From positions 1 through 64,000 of the forward strand of contig WBMZ01011723.1 in NCBI GenBank assembly GCA_013400975.1: a DNA stretch of 64,000 nucleotides, written 5' to 3'. Below the pieces are notes generated by a model. That model made no database searches. It was not told where the DNA came from and was given only the letters and a program-made list of their open reading frames with translations. Of the stretch, positions 1-12,256 are shown piece by piece (the stretch's first letter is position 1; each line of letters opens with the position of its first letter). A program made the position numbers and the translations under genes. Source of the stretch: Atrichornis clamosus. Its lineage: Eukaryota > Chordata > Aves > Passeriformes > Menuridae.

Positions 1-59
1 AAACACAAACCCACCACAACCTTTAAGAGCGAAAGGAAAGAATTTTACACCAATCAGTA

Positions 60-640
60 ACAAAGGTAGGTACGACTAAAGTCACTCAAGCTCCACCTAA
101 ACACCAAGGAATAGTATAAAAGTATTTGAGAATGGGGGAAAACTTAGGGAAGACTCCATCATAACTGCTGGGATCAGTCGAGGGTCTGGACCTGTCTTCT
201 CCCCCGTAGGGATGCCTATTGTGTAAGAACCACACTCTGTGTGTACTTAATACTTCTGTTGGGGATTAGAGATTGTCTGTGCATTGTTTTGAGTACCTTT
301 GCAGTCAGATACTATCACAGGCAATCCTCAAAATTTCACATGCCACAATTTTATATTCATAAAGAGAGTCATTCTATAAACTGTTGGTGTGAGTCCTTCA
401 TGGGCACTGGCAGTCACTGGCAGCCAGGAAAATACTTGAATAAAGCAGAAGACCCACTGAGGGGTCATAAAATGGGAAGACTCAGTGAGGGGTCTCCTTT
501 ATGCTGTCAGAGTCAGTCCCTAAGTCAGTTGATCCGCCCTCTGATCCAGCAGGGCTGCTCAGTGAAGGGTCCCCATAAGGGGACACTGACAGACTGGTTG
601 GCCACAAAGGTCTTGGCTTTCCTGGGGCACTGACAGACAA
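60..640 (+). mobile_element. ERV LTR-like fragment (avian ERVL-type)
   Basis: This block resembles the LTR end of an avian ERVL-type endogenous retrovirus. The recognisable part runs from about 165 ('ggtctggacctgtcttctcc') through a run ending in 'tacttaatacttctgttg'. It continues over 'ggcaatcctcaaaatttcac' to 'gtcattctataaactg'. An AATAAA hexamer lies near 439. Downstream (460-560), short phrases of the type 'cactgaggggtc' recur in a mildly repetitive way. No coding region survives, and the ends are not sharply defined. The open frame at 241-633 falls inside this block and is treated as chance. Assignment is by recognition only; a profile search against avian LTR models would settle it. Confidence 0.5.
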
Positions 641-3120
641 ATCAAACACATTTTCATGTGACTCCTAAAATGCTGCACTTTTATTGCAGAAACCAAACAT
701 GCTCTATTGCAGGAAAAAGTGAGAAATAAACATGTTAATGGATTGAACGACAGCTACATTGGCCAATGTGTTGTAAATATATATATCTTCCTTGCTGTTT
801 TCCTCTCCAGTTGGAGGATCACACCAAAGTCATGTCCCTGTACTGACAGGAGACGTCAACACTTAATGGGGAAAACAGAATATAAAACTGTGAATGTATG
901 CACAGTGCAGGTTGCTCAGCTAAGGCTGTGTATGTGGAAGAAGTGTCTTGCACAGGGATGACACCCTGGAAAGCAGTTGTTTCCTGAAATATACTTTTTT
1001 CCTTAAGGAATATGTCTCCTGCTAATTACTCCAAGGTCAATTATAATTGAGGAGATGGATGTGTAAAACTCATCTCGGAACTTTTTAGTCCTCTTTCCAA
1101 AAGCAACGGTTTTACCTTAGCTTTTAAAAGGTCCAGTCTGTGGTGTCACCTGTTCACACAGCCAGGAAGTTTTAAGTGGTATGAATATGCCCTGGAAAGG
1201 GCAGCTAAGTCAAAGTTGGGCAACTTGGCTGGAAAAACAAACGTTTTCCACAGCAGATGAAATAACCACTAGCCTTAATGTCTGCAGTGGCTGCAGTGAG
1301 GTTTGTCCAGCTAATTTCTTTGAAATATATTGGCTTCAAAAATGAAACAAAAAATCTTCTTCCACTTTTTGAGTGGATGAGTAAATCACCTGCCAGAATC
1401 CAACTTGAACAAAAGAAGAGATAAACTTACTTAAAGTGTCTTTTCAAGTGTCTTTGTAGACTGTGTGAGGTGTTTCAGATTGCAAGGTTGGTTTTTTAAC
1501 AGTGTATAATGGTTTGTTTTTCAGTCCTGGCTGGTGATAAAGTGATCACACCCAAATAGCATTACCAAGAACCTTCTTTTGCTATGACAGCTCACTCATA
1601 CCTTCTAACAGTCTTGTTCAGTGACTCACTTGCTCTCTTGATACACAATTTCTCCCTTTCTCCTGAGTGCAGGGAACACCAGTAGTTTAATCTTTGGCTA
1701 TTCATATTGGAGCTCTTTGCAATTCTGTTCCTACTCATCTGGTTCATCTCCATTTTCTTAATTGAAAACTCAGATTTTTGTCCATACAATGCATAGTAAT
1801 ATGTAGGCTTGCCTTTCAACTGTATTTATCTGATAAAAAATGCATTTGCAAGTAGTTATAGCAAAGATTCTGCAGCCATAACAAGACCTGTAACTGCAGT
1901 ATAACTGAAGATGTTAATTGTGTGTATATGTGTGTGCATATACTTGTCCCTGTCTTCTCATACAATAACTTAATGTAAAACTTGGAGTGTTATTTATATA
2001 TCTACTTAAAGCTCTAGAGTAATTACTGTAGAGTAAATTAAAAAAAAAAAGAGCAATGCAAAAATCATAAATCTTGCTTTATGTTTGGAGTCTGTACTAA
2101 GCATAATTTGCCACAAAGCTGCATCTTGTGTTTGCAGAGTGTTTATCAGCTTTCACTATTTATAACAGATGGAACTAGAGCATTCTGAATGTTTCTATTA
2201 AACAGTAAGTGGCACTGCAATATAAACACAATATTGCAGAAGTTTGGTCTTGCAAATTAAATTCTACAACCTGGCAGATAGCTTACAAAATCATCCTCTC
2301 TTTTGTAGAATATAACTACAGCAGATACCCACTGACACATGCTCAGTGAGGGTAACATTATGCTGCATACTCTGGAACACAGGAAAGGGAGGATAGTATT
2401 GATAATTCCACAAGGGCCATTGCATGGATTTCATGAGGCACTATCACTTGTGAAAAGAAATTAATGGCCAAGCAACAAAGACAATCTCTCCTGGCAACTA
2501 AGGAAATATCAGTCCAATTCTGATCCTTAGGCACTTATGCACCACCACATTACTGGTTAAAATACTTTTCCAAACTGATTTTGTTTTAAGTCAAAACACA
2601 AAATAGCAGCATAATCAAAACCGTTCCACACTGAACAAGTGGCCATTGCATATCTCACAGAAACTTCCTCTTCCAGTGAACAACACGTGCTTCCAAACCT
2701 CTGACTTTGACCATCTTCAAAGTGTGAATAATTGTTAACTCATGGGCATTTATGTAAGTCCTTCAGCTGATAATCATGTTTTCTAATGTCCAATTTTGAA
2801 GTGTCTTTCCTCCTGAGTTTCCATAATATCCTTCCTTGTTACAGGTCCACCCAAGACTAGAGGTAGACAGTCATTATTGCCTATGATTTCTGTCTTCATT
2901 TATTTAAAAAAAACCAAACAAACAAACTTCATGTGTGCAAGTAAAACCATAGCACCATAAGGAGTACCAGCTATACCAGAGTCAACATGTTCAAATTCCC
3001 CCACCCTCATTAGTTTATAACCTTTTTGAAAATTAGACCCACAGATATGGCCACAAAATGGCACCATCATCTGTAGCCTTGCTCACATAAAAGGTTTTAT
3101 CAGAGTTTTTATCTTCAAAC
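641..3120. other. Gene-free AT-rich sequence
   Basis: I see no coding exon or recognisable transposon here. The longest frames (707-961 plus, 1592-1819 minus) are short and low-complexity, with no domain character. A TG/TA-rich stretch lies at 1919-1945 and an A-run at about 2040-2050. The sequence looks like ordinary single-copy intergenic or intronic DNA. Confidence 0.6.
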
Positions 3121-3640
3121 ACTTGCAGAAGTATTAACCTGAGATCCTATTCCCTGCGGAGCCTGCAGCCCCTGGAGCGCCCCTGCAGAAGCTGGTTTAC
3201 TCTGAAGGACTGCAGCCCCCCATGGAAAGGCACATGCAGGAGCAGAGGAGAAGTGAGTGGAGGAAGGAGTGAGAAAGAGGAGCTCTTACGGACTGACTGC
3301 AGTCCCCATTCTTTCTGCAACAGACTAGGGGCAGGAGTGAGTTGGGAATGAAAGAATGATCTGAAGCCTGGGAAAAAGACTGAGGGTGTTGGGAAGGTCC
3401 TTTAATTTTTGTTTATTTTTCTTATCATCCTACTCTATTTTAATTGTTAATATTAACTAATTTTCCCCAAATCAAGTCCGTTTTGCCCACTACAGTCATT
3501 GGTGAGCAATCTCCTTGCCCTCATCTTAACCCATGAGTGTTTTTCTTCTTATTTTTCCCTCCTGTCCCACTGAGAAGGAGCAGGGAGAGAACAGCTGGGT
3601 AGGAGATTGTTAGCCATGGCTAATCCACCAACCATACCAG
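3121..3640 (+). mobile_element. Avian ERV 3'-end fragment, plus strand
   Basis: The fragment opens with a degenerate direct repeat built on 'ggactgcagccccccatgg'-like units (3160-3240). A purine-rich part with 'ggaggaaggagtgag' follows. It ends with the diagnostic 'gtccgttttgcccactac' and 'attggtgagcaatctcc' motifs and a decayed 'ccaaccataccag' terminus. The same motifs occur in reverse orientation at 33228-33925, so the two copies identify each other as one interspersed family. I know this family from bird genomes as an ERV-derived repeat. The copy is old (many substitutions) and has no open frame. Confidence 0.7.
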
Positions 3641-5169
3641 TGTATAATCTTTGTAGCATTTCTAATTTGATCTCTACCTAATGAGAGTATTCAAAAAGTC
3701 ACAATTATAAAAAATTATGAGCATGTAACTTCATGTTCTCAAGGTAGGCACATGAAAGGTTTCACTTGCCACTTTGTGGGTATAACTGGAGATTCCAGCA
3801 AAAGACACATCTATAAGCCCTATAATTTTTTAATTTCTCAAAAGTTATTCTCAGTAGTTTTCCTCATTTCTCATTTTTAATTACAGAGAAGAGGTGGAAA
3901 TGAATTCCAATTACTCTGGATAACTTTTGAAAAATAATTCTTGTTCTTCGTACACGTTCAATCTGTAACGTGTATGCACAAAGTAGCATTTGTCAAGATA
4001 TGAATACATAACCATAATTACATTAATGTCTTGTCCAGCAGTCCCTGAAACATTGCTGGGACATCATACTTGCCAAGCAGAGCTCAGGCAGTCTTCTGCA
4101 GCTTCCTGTTGCTTTCTGCAGCTCAGGCTCCCTGCCGTGATCTCCTCCAGTCAGCATGCTTACATACATGGCTGCAGCTGGCATTCTGACAATTCAAGAC
4201 ATCAGATAGTGACAAATATAAACAGCACTCTTGGATTTGGGAATCAGTATGTAAGAGGTAGTATGACTGAACTTTGGAACTAATATAAACTGTAATATAA
4301 GGAATTATAGGGAACTATAATACAAGGAATACTGCAAACGGTGTTAGACATTTCAACAACATCTATATTAAGAACCTTTAAACCTTCCAAAAAATATTTA
4401 CATTATCTAGAAGTGATTCTAATGAATCTGATGCACATGTCATGTTCAGTCAAGTGGATTGCCCCTGTAGAGGTTATGAATACATCTGATCCATAAAACT
4501 CAGCTTCCTCACTGACCTGTGTTTTGCCTAGTGACACCTAATTATTTGAGCTACCAGATGTAAAATGTACTTAATAGATTTTTAATTTTATCCTGAGTGA
4601 AGAATCAACTCAATCAAACTTTTACCCAATTTCAGAATGGCATTGAACAATTTTGGCACCTGAAAATCAGCTAGGATTTTTTTAAATCAAAACAACTGAG
4701 AATTATACTTCTAAAATTGCCTGTGGCTGTTTATAAGATTTTTTTTAAAAAACAGTTCTTCTATATTTATGACATTGGCTCATCTATTGCTATAAACCAA
4801 AGCAAAAAAGTTCAACATAATGCTAAAAATGAAGTTAAAGTTTGTAGCTGAGCTTCTTCAAAAATGTTCTGATTTTTGGGTTAGAGTGCTTCCATGTCTT
4901 TTTATTTCATGTTTAGTAATTCATTTTTGCCTGTGAGAGTCTTTTCTTTCTGAAACTTGGCATGACATAACTATATTATTAATTGGCATTGTACACACTC
5001 AAGTCTCAATATTTTCCATTGCTCCAAGTACCACAATAACATAAGGAAGGCAAATATCTCAACTGAAAATTTAAAATTTAATGTTGTGTCACTATTCAGC
5101 TATAATGTAGGAAGCTGAATGGCTTATAATTTGTAGGTCTTTAGCTGATATAGGACCATGGATTTTTGA
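3641..5169. other. Gene-free AT-rich sequence
   Basis: Ordinary AT-rich sequence. The 97-codon frame at 3990-4283 is rich in Cys, Ser and His, shows no domain, and is probably chance. No repeat was recognised. Confidence 0.6.
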
Positions 5170-5265
5170 AAGCTGATGTGGTCACCCCTCAGCCTCCTTT
5201 ACTCCAAAGTAGACAAACCCAAAGTCCTCAGCTGCTCCTCATAGGACTTGTGTTCTAAGTTCTGA
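5170..5265 (-). mobile_element. CR1 LINE fragment, short and old
   Basis: Read on the minus strand, this matches the CR1 segment just 5' of the 3' UTR. On the plus strand it shows 'ggtcacccctcagcctcc', then a 'ctccaaagtagacaaac' equivalent of the usual 'ctccaggctgaacaac', then 'cctcagctgctcctcatagg'. Both flanks lose similarity quickly, so only about 95 bp is identifiable. Confidence 0.7.
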
Positions 5266-8200
5266 TTAAGCATTAATAGATGACCAGAGCCAAAATTGCT
5301 GTGTGTGCAAGTGTGTACACCAGAAGGAAAACACAGGAATCAGCAAGAGAATTAAGCCAGAGAGCAATCCAAATGAGAGAACTCAGAGTAAAATGTTATC
5401 AGGTGAAAGATGTCTCCTGTTTCTTATTTTCTACCATATTCAGGAAAACAGGATTTCATGTACATTTTTCAAAAAGAAACAAGATTACAACAAAGACATT
5501 TCTGATTGCAAAATCAATTTCATGGGAAAATAAAACAATCTGAAAGGTCTCAAACTGCTTAACTTCTCAAGCTGTATCTCTATGGAATTGTGTCTTGCTA
5601 GTCTTCCTATTATAGACCTGTAAGAAAAAAGAAGGGTATTATTTCCAAAATGTTATAGTTTGTGAGTTACAAACGGAAGGAAAAACAAAAATACATTTGT
5701 GAGGCAATGAAGGATTATTGCACATTCATTTAAAGCCAAAACATACAGTTTGTAATTTAAAAGGAAATCATTCTATATTTAAATGTTCTATTTTTCTTAT
5801 GGAGTGATTTACCCGAGCAAAACAGCAATGCTGATTTGTCATAAGAAAGCCATTTTGCCATATAGAAATGGAATATTTTTCATTTAGAGTTATTTTGATC
5901 ATTCTGTGATATAGCTATTTCTTCTTATATTATTATTTTTTCACTGTTAAAAATAATCCTGTCAGTGGTAAAGGAATAGAGCAACTTTTCAAAGTTTACA
6001 TTTCTGTTCATACAAAGAGAACATGCTAAAAAAGAAAAAACACAAACTGCCAATCTCCTAATACTAAAACATGAAGTGTTCTGGGCATTCTGCTATAACA
6101 TGGGGAGGAAGCTTTGGTCCTTGCTCTGAAGGTTGCTGGTATTTTTAAACAAATATGGTTTAATCTGAAGTGTTCCTTTCGGAGAAGCCTTGTCTGGAAA
6201 TCAGTGATCTTTACCCTCTTGGGTGATTACCTTATCCACAAACCTTTATTTAGGCTTTGCTTGCCTGCTTTTCCACATGGTCCTTGTACACTGAGCTATA
6301 CAAGGGTGCATAAGTCATGGCGGGACTGTGTCTGAAAATCAGGGTATATTTCAGGGATTTGGGTTGAGTCAAAGGAATACCTGCCTATGTGGGTACTGCA
6401 ATGGAGCATAAAGTGAGAGGCAGGAATGCAGCACCACCAAATTTGAGTATGTAAGGCATTAGGCCAAGTTGGAATGGATGGCTGTGAGGGACATAGCTGA
6501 ATTTTAGCCTAATTTAAAAAGGGTTTAGCTAGGCTGGATTCCTTCTGATCATGTCAATATCCTTCAGATGTAACTGTTGATGTAGATAGTCACTGCCTTC
6601 TTCCCATAGATAAAATCTTTTTACTATTTGTTGTACAATTACAGCTGTCAAAAAGCAAGAGTGCCCCCCAAATGCCAGATAATGAGGTGTATGGCTTAGA
6701 GGTGTTGCTGAGGCAGATTAACACACCTGGAGTACCACTGAGCACTTTTTACAAAGATTTTTCCTATGGAGTGTGGCAATGCAGCAACCACAGTGAATAA
6801 ACAGTTGCAATACAGGAAAATAACATTGAGACATCATCATTCAAATGTCACCAAGAAAAATATCACCTGGTTTGGCATCCAGAGACCACAGAGCTCTAGA
6901 TATGCTGTAGCAATACTTCAGAGCTTCCACCAGCAGTAGGAAACAGCTCTCACCTTTCCCTCAGGAAAAAAATTATCACTGCAACTCCCAAGGCAACAGC
7001 TCCCAAGCATGCTGAGAGTGAGAAGACCCCCATCTCTTTACATCTGCTTTTCAGCTCTACCCATCAGAGGTTTCCTTTGAATCAATGGTGAAAGGTAGGA
7101 ATGACATTTAGGTGTTCTGAGGTCTATTTGGAGCCACTCACCTCCTCCGGCACAGACATCTTGCATGCCTCACATCACTGGGACTCTCTTTTTCAAACAC
7201 CACACAGATGTGAAAGAAACAGTCTAAGTCTGGCCCTGTGTTTCTCGATCAGTGAAACAGAGACTTCTGTATCACAGCCCTGCTTAGGAATAATGACAGG
7301 CTCAACTTGCTGTACTGTGTACTTTTGAAGAATCTTCTACTCAAAATTAACTATGTCCAGCAAGCAAAAATTTGGTTTCTCTCCTATTGTACAGTAAATC
7401 ACTACAAACTTTTATTCAGGGTCTAAAACTGAAATAGAGTTTAGTTTCAGATGCAAGAGTGTAATGAAAATAAACCCCAGAGCTAGTCTTCGTGAAGACT
7501 GACAAATTTCAAAGAATGCAAAGTACAAACATTCCAAATATGCAATTACATAAACTATTTCATTTTGCAATAAAACTCAGTAAAACATTAAATTTTTAAT
7601 GCTCCTTTACCGTAGAATATGCAAATCAACATTACAAGTCTACATCTTCCAACAATAGATAGCACAACAAATTCCTCCATTCACCACAACATTAAATAAT
7701 GTTATAGCATTTTAACATTTGCAAAACTAATCATAACTGCCCGAGTAATATATGATGATCAACTTCACTCTAAAACACTTATATAGATTTTTTTTTCTCA
7801 CAGCAAAATGGAAAGTTATGAAAGTAGTAGCAACTTCTCAAAAATATTTTACTACCTACACTGATTTATCTGAACTGGAGCTAGGAAAATATTCCACTAT
7901 CAATTACTTTGGTGTAAATCACAATGCTCATTGTTGAAGAATAAGAAGAGGCTTCTGTTTATTAACACCCGTCAAGCCTGTTGTGTACTTACATAGTCTT
8001 AATTTTACATTTCATTTAAAAATTAGCAAAGCAATTTTAGGCATAGGTCTTCCTTAGAACGGTGCAAAAGTCACTTTTAAATGGACACAAAGCTTGTTAA
8101 TGTTTATTTGTGCAACAGGAACACACCTGCTACTTCAGGAGAGGAACCACATGAGTTTTCCTTCACAGAATCAAGCCTGAAGAGCTACTCATCATGAGGA

Positions 8201-9402
8201 GTACTGCAAAGACAGTGTGGTATGTGGGAATGCAGCTGTAGCAGAGGAGGGGTCTGGACTACAGTATGCACATCTTAACATTGCCCCAGGTTAGACAACC
8301 AGGCTGTTATTTAGCAACCACAGAAGGCTATTAATCTTTGCATAAGATCATATATACACTACATTCCCTGTGCTCTTCAGCAAGGCGAAGGTGGGAATGA
8401 AATCAGCTGACTAGCAGCTGGTGAGAGAAGAATAGGCACAGATTTACAGGACTGGGGTAGTGAACAGGGGACAGAGGACAATTTACTTATGGCATACAAG
8501 GATTCATATATTAGCAAATCACAAATCAGTCTGTTTGTGCCTGTGGTTTCCAAAACAGAACAATTCCTTATTAGTATGTGGGTTGTTGAAGTGTCTCAGC
8601 AAACCAAAAGAAAGGAAGCAGGAGGGACAGGGATGTGAACTTCACATCAGAGTGGGTATTCATGCTGATATGAATATGCAGGTGTAAGAGAGTTCTAAGA
8701 GGTGTAAGAAGAGCGCAGGGATGACTGACCTCTGCCTAAACTGGGACAACCCACTCCAGAGCCTACTTGCCATCAAATATCTTCCTTACTATAGACCAGC
8801 ATCAGCTCAGATTGTCACATCATTACAGAGCATTATAAGGAAAAATATTTTTTAAAGATTTTAGGCAATAAAAAACATTACTTCAGAAATGAGAAAAGCT
8901 GTGAGATAGCAGGGTCTGCTTTGGCATCTGTGGTAACTACAGTTCCAAATTAGTTTTGCCATTATCCCCCCATTCACCCCTTACCAAAACACACTGCTGT
9001 GCATCACTAGTTAATAATTGTTGAATCTCAGTGACAGTCCCTGGGAGGGAAATGCTATCTGGTAAGTCAGGGAGCCCTGCATGCACATCTGAAATATAGT
9101 CCTTCTTCTTCAAGTAGTAAGAATAGTCCATTCCATGTACTGTGGCAAATCTCCAAGCATCACGCAGGGTTGAACTTTAGATGAAGTCGGCATATTTGAA
9201 AGAGCCAGGCTAAGTCAGTCCCACTGTTTGGAACAACCATCTCTAAACAGACTTTAGAAATAACCATTCAATTTCTCATTTAATATCTTCCTTTTTAATT
9301 GGCTTGTTGCGTTCTTTATATGCATTGAAATCCTAGTACACTAGCTCCTGTGGGAAAATAGTACTGAGCAATTTGAATTTGTTAGCTGCTCTGAACATAG
9401 GG
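5266..9402. other. Gene-free sequence, about 4.1 kb
   Basis: No gene or repeat was recognised. Frames reach about 87 codons (5280-5543) but lack domain features. The stretch is AT-rich with many AATAAA-like words, as expected by chance at this composition. The interval 8200-8700 is slightly GC-richer but shows no exon-like frame. Confidence 0.55.
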
Positions 9403-9525
9403 GACCTGATTCTCATTTATGTTACAGTCGCTTTATATTGCTCAGGCAGTAAATTGCATTTACACCCAGTAAATGAGCAACCGGAGTAGTGTAAAGTAAC
9501 TTTAGCATGAATGAGAATTAGGCCC
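9403..9525. mobile_element. Palindromic ancient MITE-like element
   Basis: The ends are inverted copies of one another. The left end 'cctgattctcattta' (about 9403-9419) pairs with the reverse complement of 'gaatgagaattaggcc' (about 9509-9524). Inner words such as 'gcatttacacc' and 'agtgtaaagt' are also roughly inverted. This is the signature of old, short, non-autonomous palindromic repeats found in birds, turtles and crocodilians ('cctgattctcatttacac' type). There is no coding capacity. Confidence 0.65.
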
Positions 9526-9603
9526 AAAGCCTTCCTGAGTTTTTATAGCAACTCTGTTATTCATCTCAATTGGTGAGATAGGGATTGATTGACAAACAAA
9601 TAG

Positions 9604-9850
9604 CAACACGGTATTGCCTAGTTTGGAAGGAGAATTGAGCCAGGGATTAGAAAACCCCAATTCAGTGAAGGAAATCAGACTGGCTATTAAAAGCCTGAAG
9701 TCCAACAAAACACTAAGGCCAGATGGTTTCAGCATACATTTTTACAATGAGGTAAGTATAAAAGATGAAATAGCTCCCCTGCTGGTTAAAGTATTTCAAA
9801 ATTATTTACAGATGGGAATTAATGTTAATGAGTCATGCAGCTAACTCCCT
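9604..9850 (+). pseudogene. L1-clade LINE reverse transcriptase fossil
   Basis: The plus-strand frame at 9614-9844 translates to a stretch matching the N-terminal part of L1-type ORF2 reverse transcriptase. It contains a 'SVKEIRLAIKSLKSNK' segment equivalent to the L1 'EI..AI.SL.s.KSPGPDGF' block. 'RPDGFSIHFYNE' follows in place of the canonical 'GPDGFTAEFY', and then 'IAPLLVKVFQNYLQMG' in place of 'L.P.LLKLFQ...EG'. The Pro-Gly of PGPDG is mutated, and the frame ends at a stop soon after; no further RT motifs (catalytic YxDD box) follow. It is therefore a dead fragment of about 230 bp. Active L1 is absent from birds and relics are scarce, so this is notable. Confidence 0.75.
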
Positions 9851-11391
9851 ACACACCAGGCTGAAAATTTACCACCCTCAAGTTTAGTCCCAGCCAATGC
9901 ACCAGAAAGTTTCATCATTTGAAAATGAAAATAGATTTTCCTTGTTTAACCACGTACAACTAACCATTTCAATTTCACATCTAAGCGGCTGAAACAGAAG
10001 TAGGATAATGAGGGACAGAGCTAATGTCCTCAATGTGAAGGTTATTTTAATTGTAAATTCCCATGGCTGGAAGATTTACTCATAAAATATAGCATACAGT
10101 ACAAGCGTGCTATGGAGAGGGCTGATATTAAAGGTATATGCAAGAGTGTTTAGGGGAATATGGAGCTCTCTCTCTGGGTGAGTGACTCAGAGCTGTGTTA
10201 GGTCAAAATGCAGATTTCACCATTTGATGTTCCCATGGGGCAGCAGCTCACGTGACAAAAGTACAAATGGGCCACCTAACTGCACGTGTAAGGAAACACT
10301 GAGGACATTCTCTTCTTTCCATCTGAACATATTTGTTGATTGTTTGCACAGACAAAATTTAATAGATCTAAACCAATCAAGAATTTATAATAAATAATAA
10401 AGAAAACAGAAAATTCCCCCACTGTGGACTTTTAGTCAGCTTAAATTAATGCAGATTTTCTCCTGTGTACAAATTTAAAATTAAGCTTTTTGCCTCACTA
10501 AGTGGCACAGGTGAAGTAGACTGGAATCTGAAAGAGCAGTTTTTGATTTCTCTCCTCTCCACAGATAAAAATCTCCCTAATCATTGCACTCCCTTAACAG
10601 ATTCATTTCTCTGAGGTGCAACTAGCTTACTGTTTGATCTCTCTTCTCTCATTAAAAAGCAAACAATTTAAAAATACTCCTTGATCAAGGTCCTTTCAAT
10701 TGCTCATTTTACAAATAGGGATAATCCAAAATGAATGAGACCTTGAATAAATTTCTGTTATTAGTCATATATAATTACAGACAGACAAATGACACCTTTT
10801 AATTTTAAGATTGCATTCAGGATCTGGGCTAGCATGGCAGGTTAATGCAGCACTCAACTTTCTGCTCTTCCTTTGTTTCAGTTTGACTTTAATTACATGT
10901 TTTTGGTCTGTAACAGCAACTGACCTAACCACTTCTGTATACCTAGAAACTACTATTAGATACATTATTTCAATAGTCTGGATTTAGAGGAAGATGAAGA
11001 CAGGTAAAGCTTCTGCAGAGATCATTAAATGATCAACCTTTAGCCCTGCTGAGAGAAAACAAACAAAAACCCTCAACTGCCAGAGAAACAGGTTTTAGAA
11101 ATACATCTTCAGGAAAGGTAGGATGTTTCCTTGTGGTCATTCCTTGAATGACCCTCTCTTGGCTTTCACTTCATTCAGTCATTTTCCTTTTCAAATCCTT
11201 CTTTGGCCTGCTCATATAGCCAATGCTGAAATAAATTTGATGCTCTCTAAAACTAGACAGCTGTGGATTTTAATTTTTTTTTATTTCCAGCAGTGCCTAA
11301 AGTGCAAAAACCACCCCATCCCCAAAAACCAAAAATAACAAAAACCAAAACAAAAGCAAAGGGCCATTGTTGAAGATAACTGAAGTTACTT
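9851..11391. other. Gene-free AT-rich sequence
   Basis: No gene or repeat was recognised. Frames are under 75 codons and have no domain. A stretch of A/C-rich low complexity lies at about 11305-11360. Confidence 0.55.
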
Positions 11392-11640
11392 TTGGAGGGA
11401 ACTCCTCATCATGAGAACTGGTGGCAGCTGTGCTCAGTCAGAGGTCCCCACCGTTTCCATGGCTTGTGCGTGGGCCGCTCAGTGACCGAGAGCGGAGCAG
11501 CGGGAGGTGCTGGTAAGGACCAGGCAGCACTCTCGCACCAATTATCGGAACAAATTAGCAAAGCTCAGCTAGCGGATGATTCACTTCTGGTATGTTCACT
11601 GGTTAGTAATAACGACAGTCACTGAAAAGGCTGGGGGCAA
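11392..11640. other. Small CpG-bearing GC patch
   Basis: Between about 11462 and 11570 at least seven CpG dinucleotides occur within about 110 bp, against an almost CpG-free background. A donor-like 'gctggtaagg' lies at about 11508-11517. The plus frame 11392-11625 is 77 codons with no recognised domain. It could be a decayed retroelement piece, a small regulatory island or a non-coding first exon; the sequence alone does not decide. Confidence 0.3.
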
Positions 11641-11861
11641 TTCTCTAAAACCCAGTTTATTACCCAGATCATGAGATGTAATTCCTGATGGTATCAGCAT
11701 GCACAGAGCTGGCGGTGAGTTGGCACTAACTGCAAGAAATCACACATGTGCAGCCCCTTGCAAACAATACATAAAGGCACATTTCTCAGAGATATACACT
11801 GACAATAACCGTCATTAATACTTGCTGCCTAAGTTAACGACAACAAACTCCTGCATCGCCT

Positions 11862-12256
11862 GGAGAAGAGAAGGTTCTGGGGAGACCTTATAGCACCTTC
11901 TAGTACCTGAAGGGTCTTACAAACCAGAGGGACAATGAGTTTTTACATAGTAGGGTAGATATTGACACGACAAGAGGGAATGGTTTTAATGGTTTTACAC
12001 TAAAAGAGAAGAGATTTAGATTAGATATGAGGAAGAAATTCTTTACTGTGAGGGTGGTGAGGCACTGGAACAGGTTGTGCAGAGAAGCTGTGGATGCCCC
12101 ATGCCTAGAAGTGTTCAAAGCCAGGTCAGATTGGTCCTTGAGGAACCTATTTAGTGGAAGGTGACGCTGCGCATGACAGGGGGTTGGGACTAGATGAGCT
12201 TTAATGTCTCTTCCAACCCAAACTGTTCTATGATTCTGTGATTCTGATTCTATGTA
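11862..12256 (+). mobile_element. CR1 LINE 3' end
   Basis: This is a clear CR1 3' region on the plus strand. It starts with 'gcctggagaagagaaggtt' and passes through 'gaagaaattctttactgtg' and 'gaggcactggaacagg'. It ends in 'cttccaacccaaactg' followed by 'ttctatgattctgtgattctg' octamers. The 5' end is truncated, as is usual for CR1. The minus-strand frame 11900-12280 lies wholly inside it and is not a gene. Confidence 0.95.
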
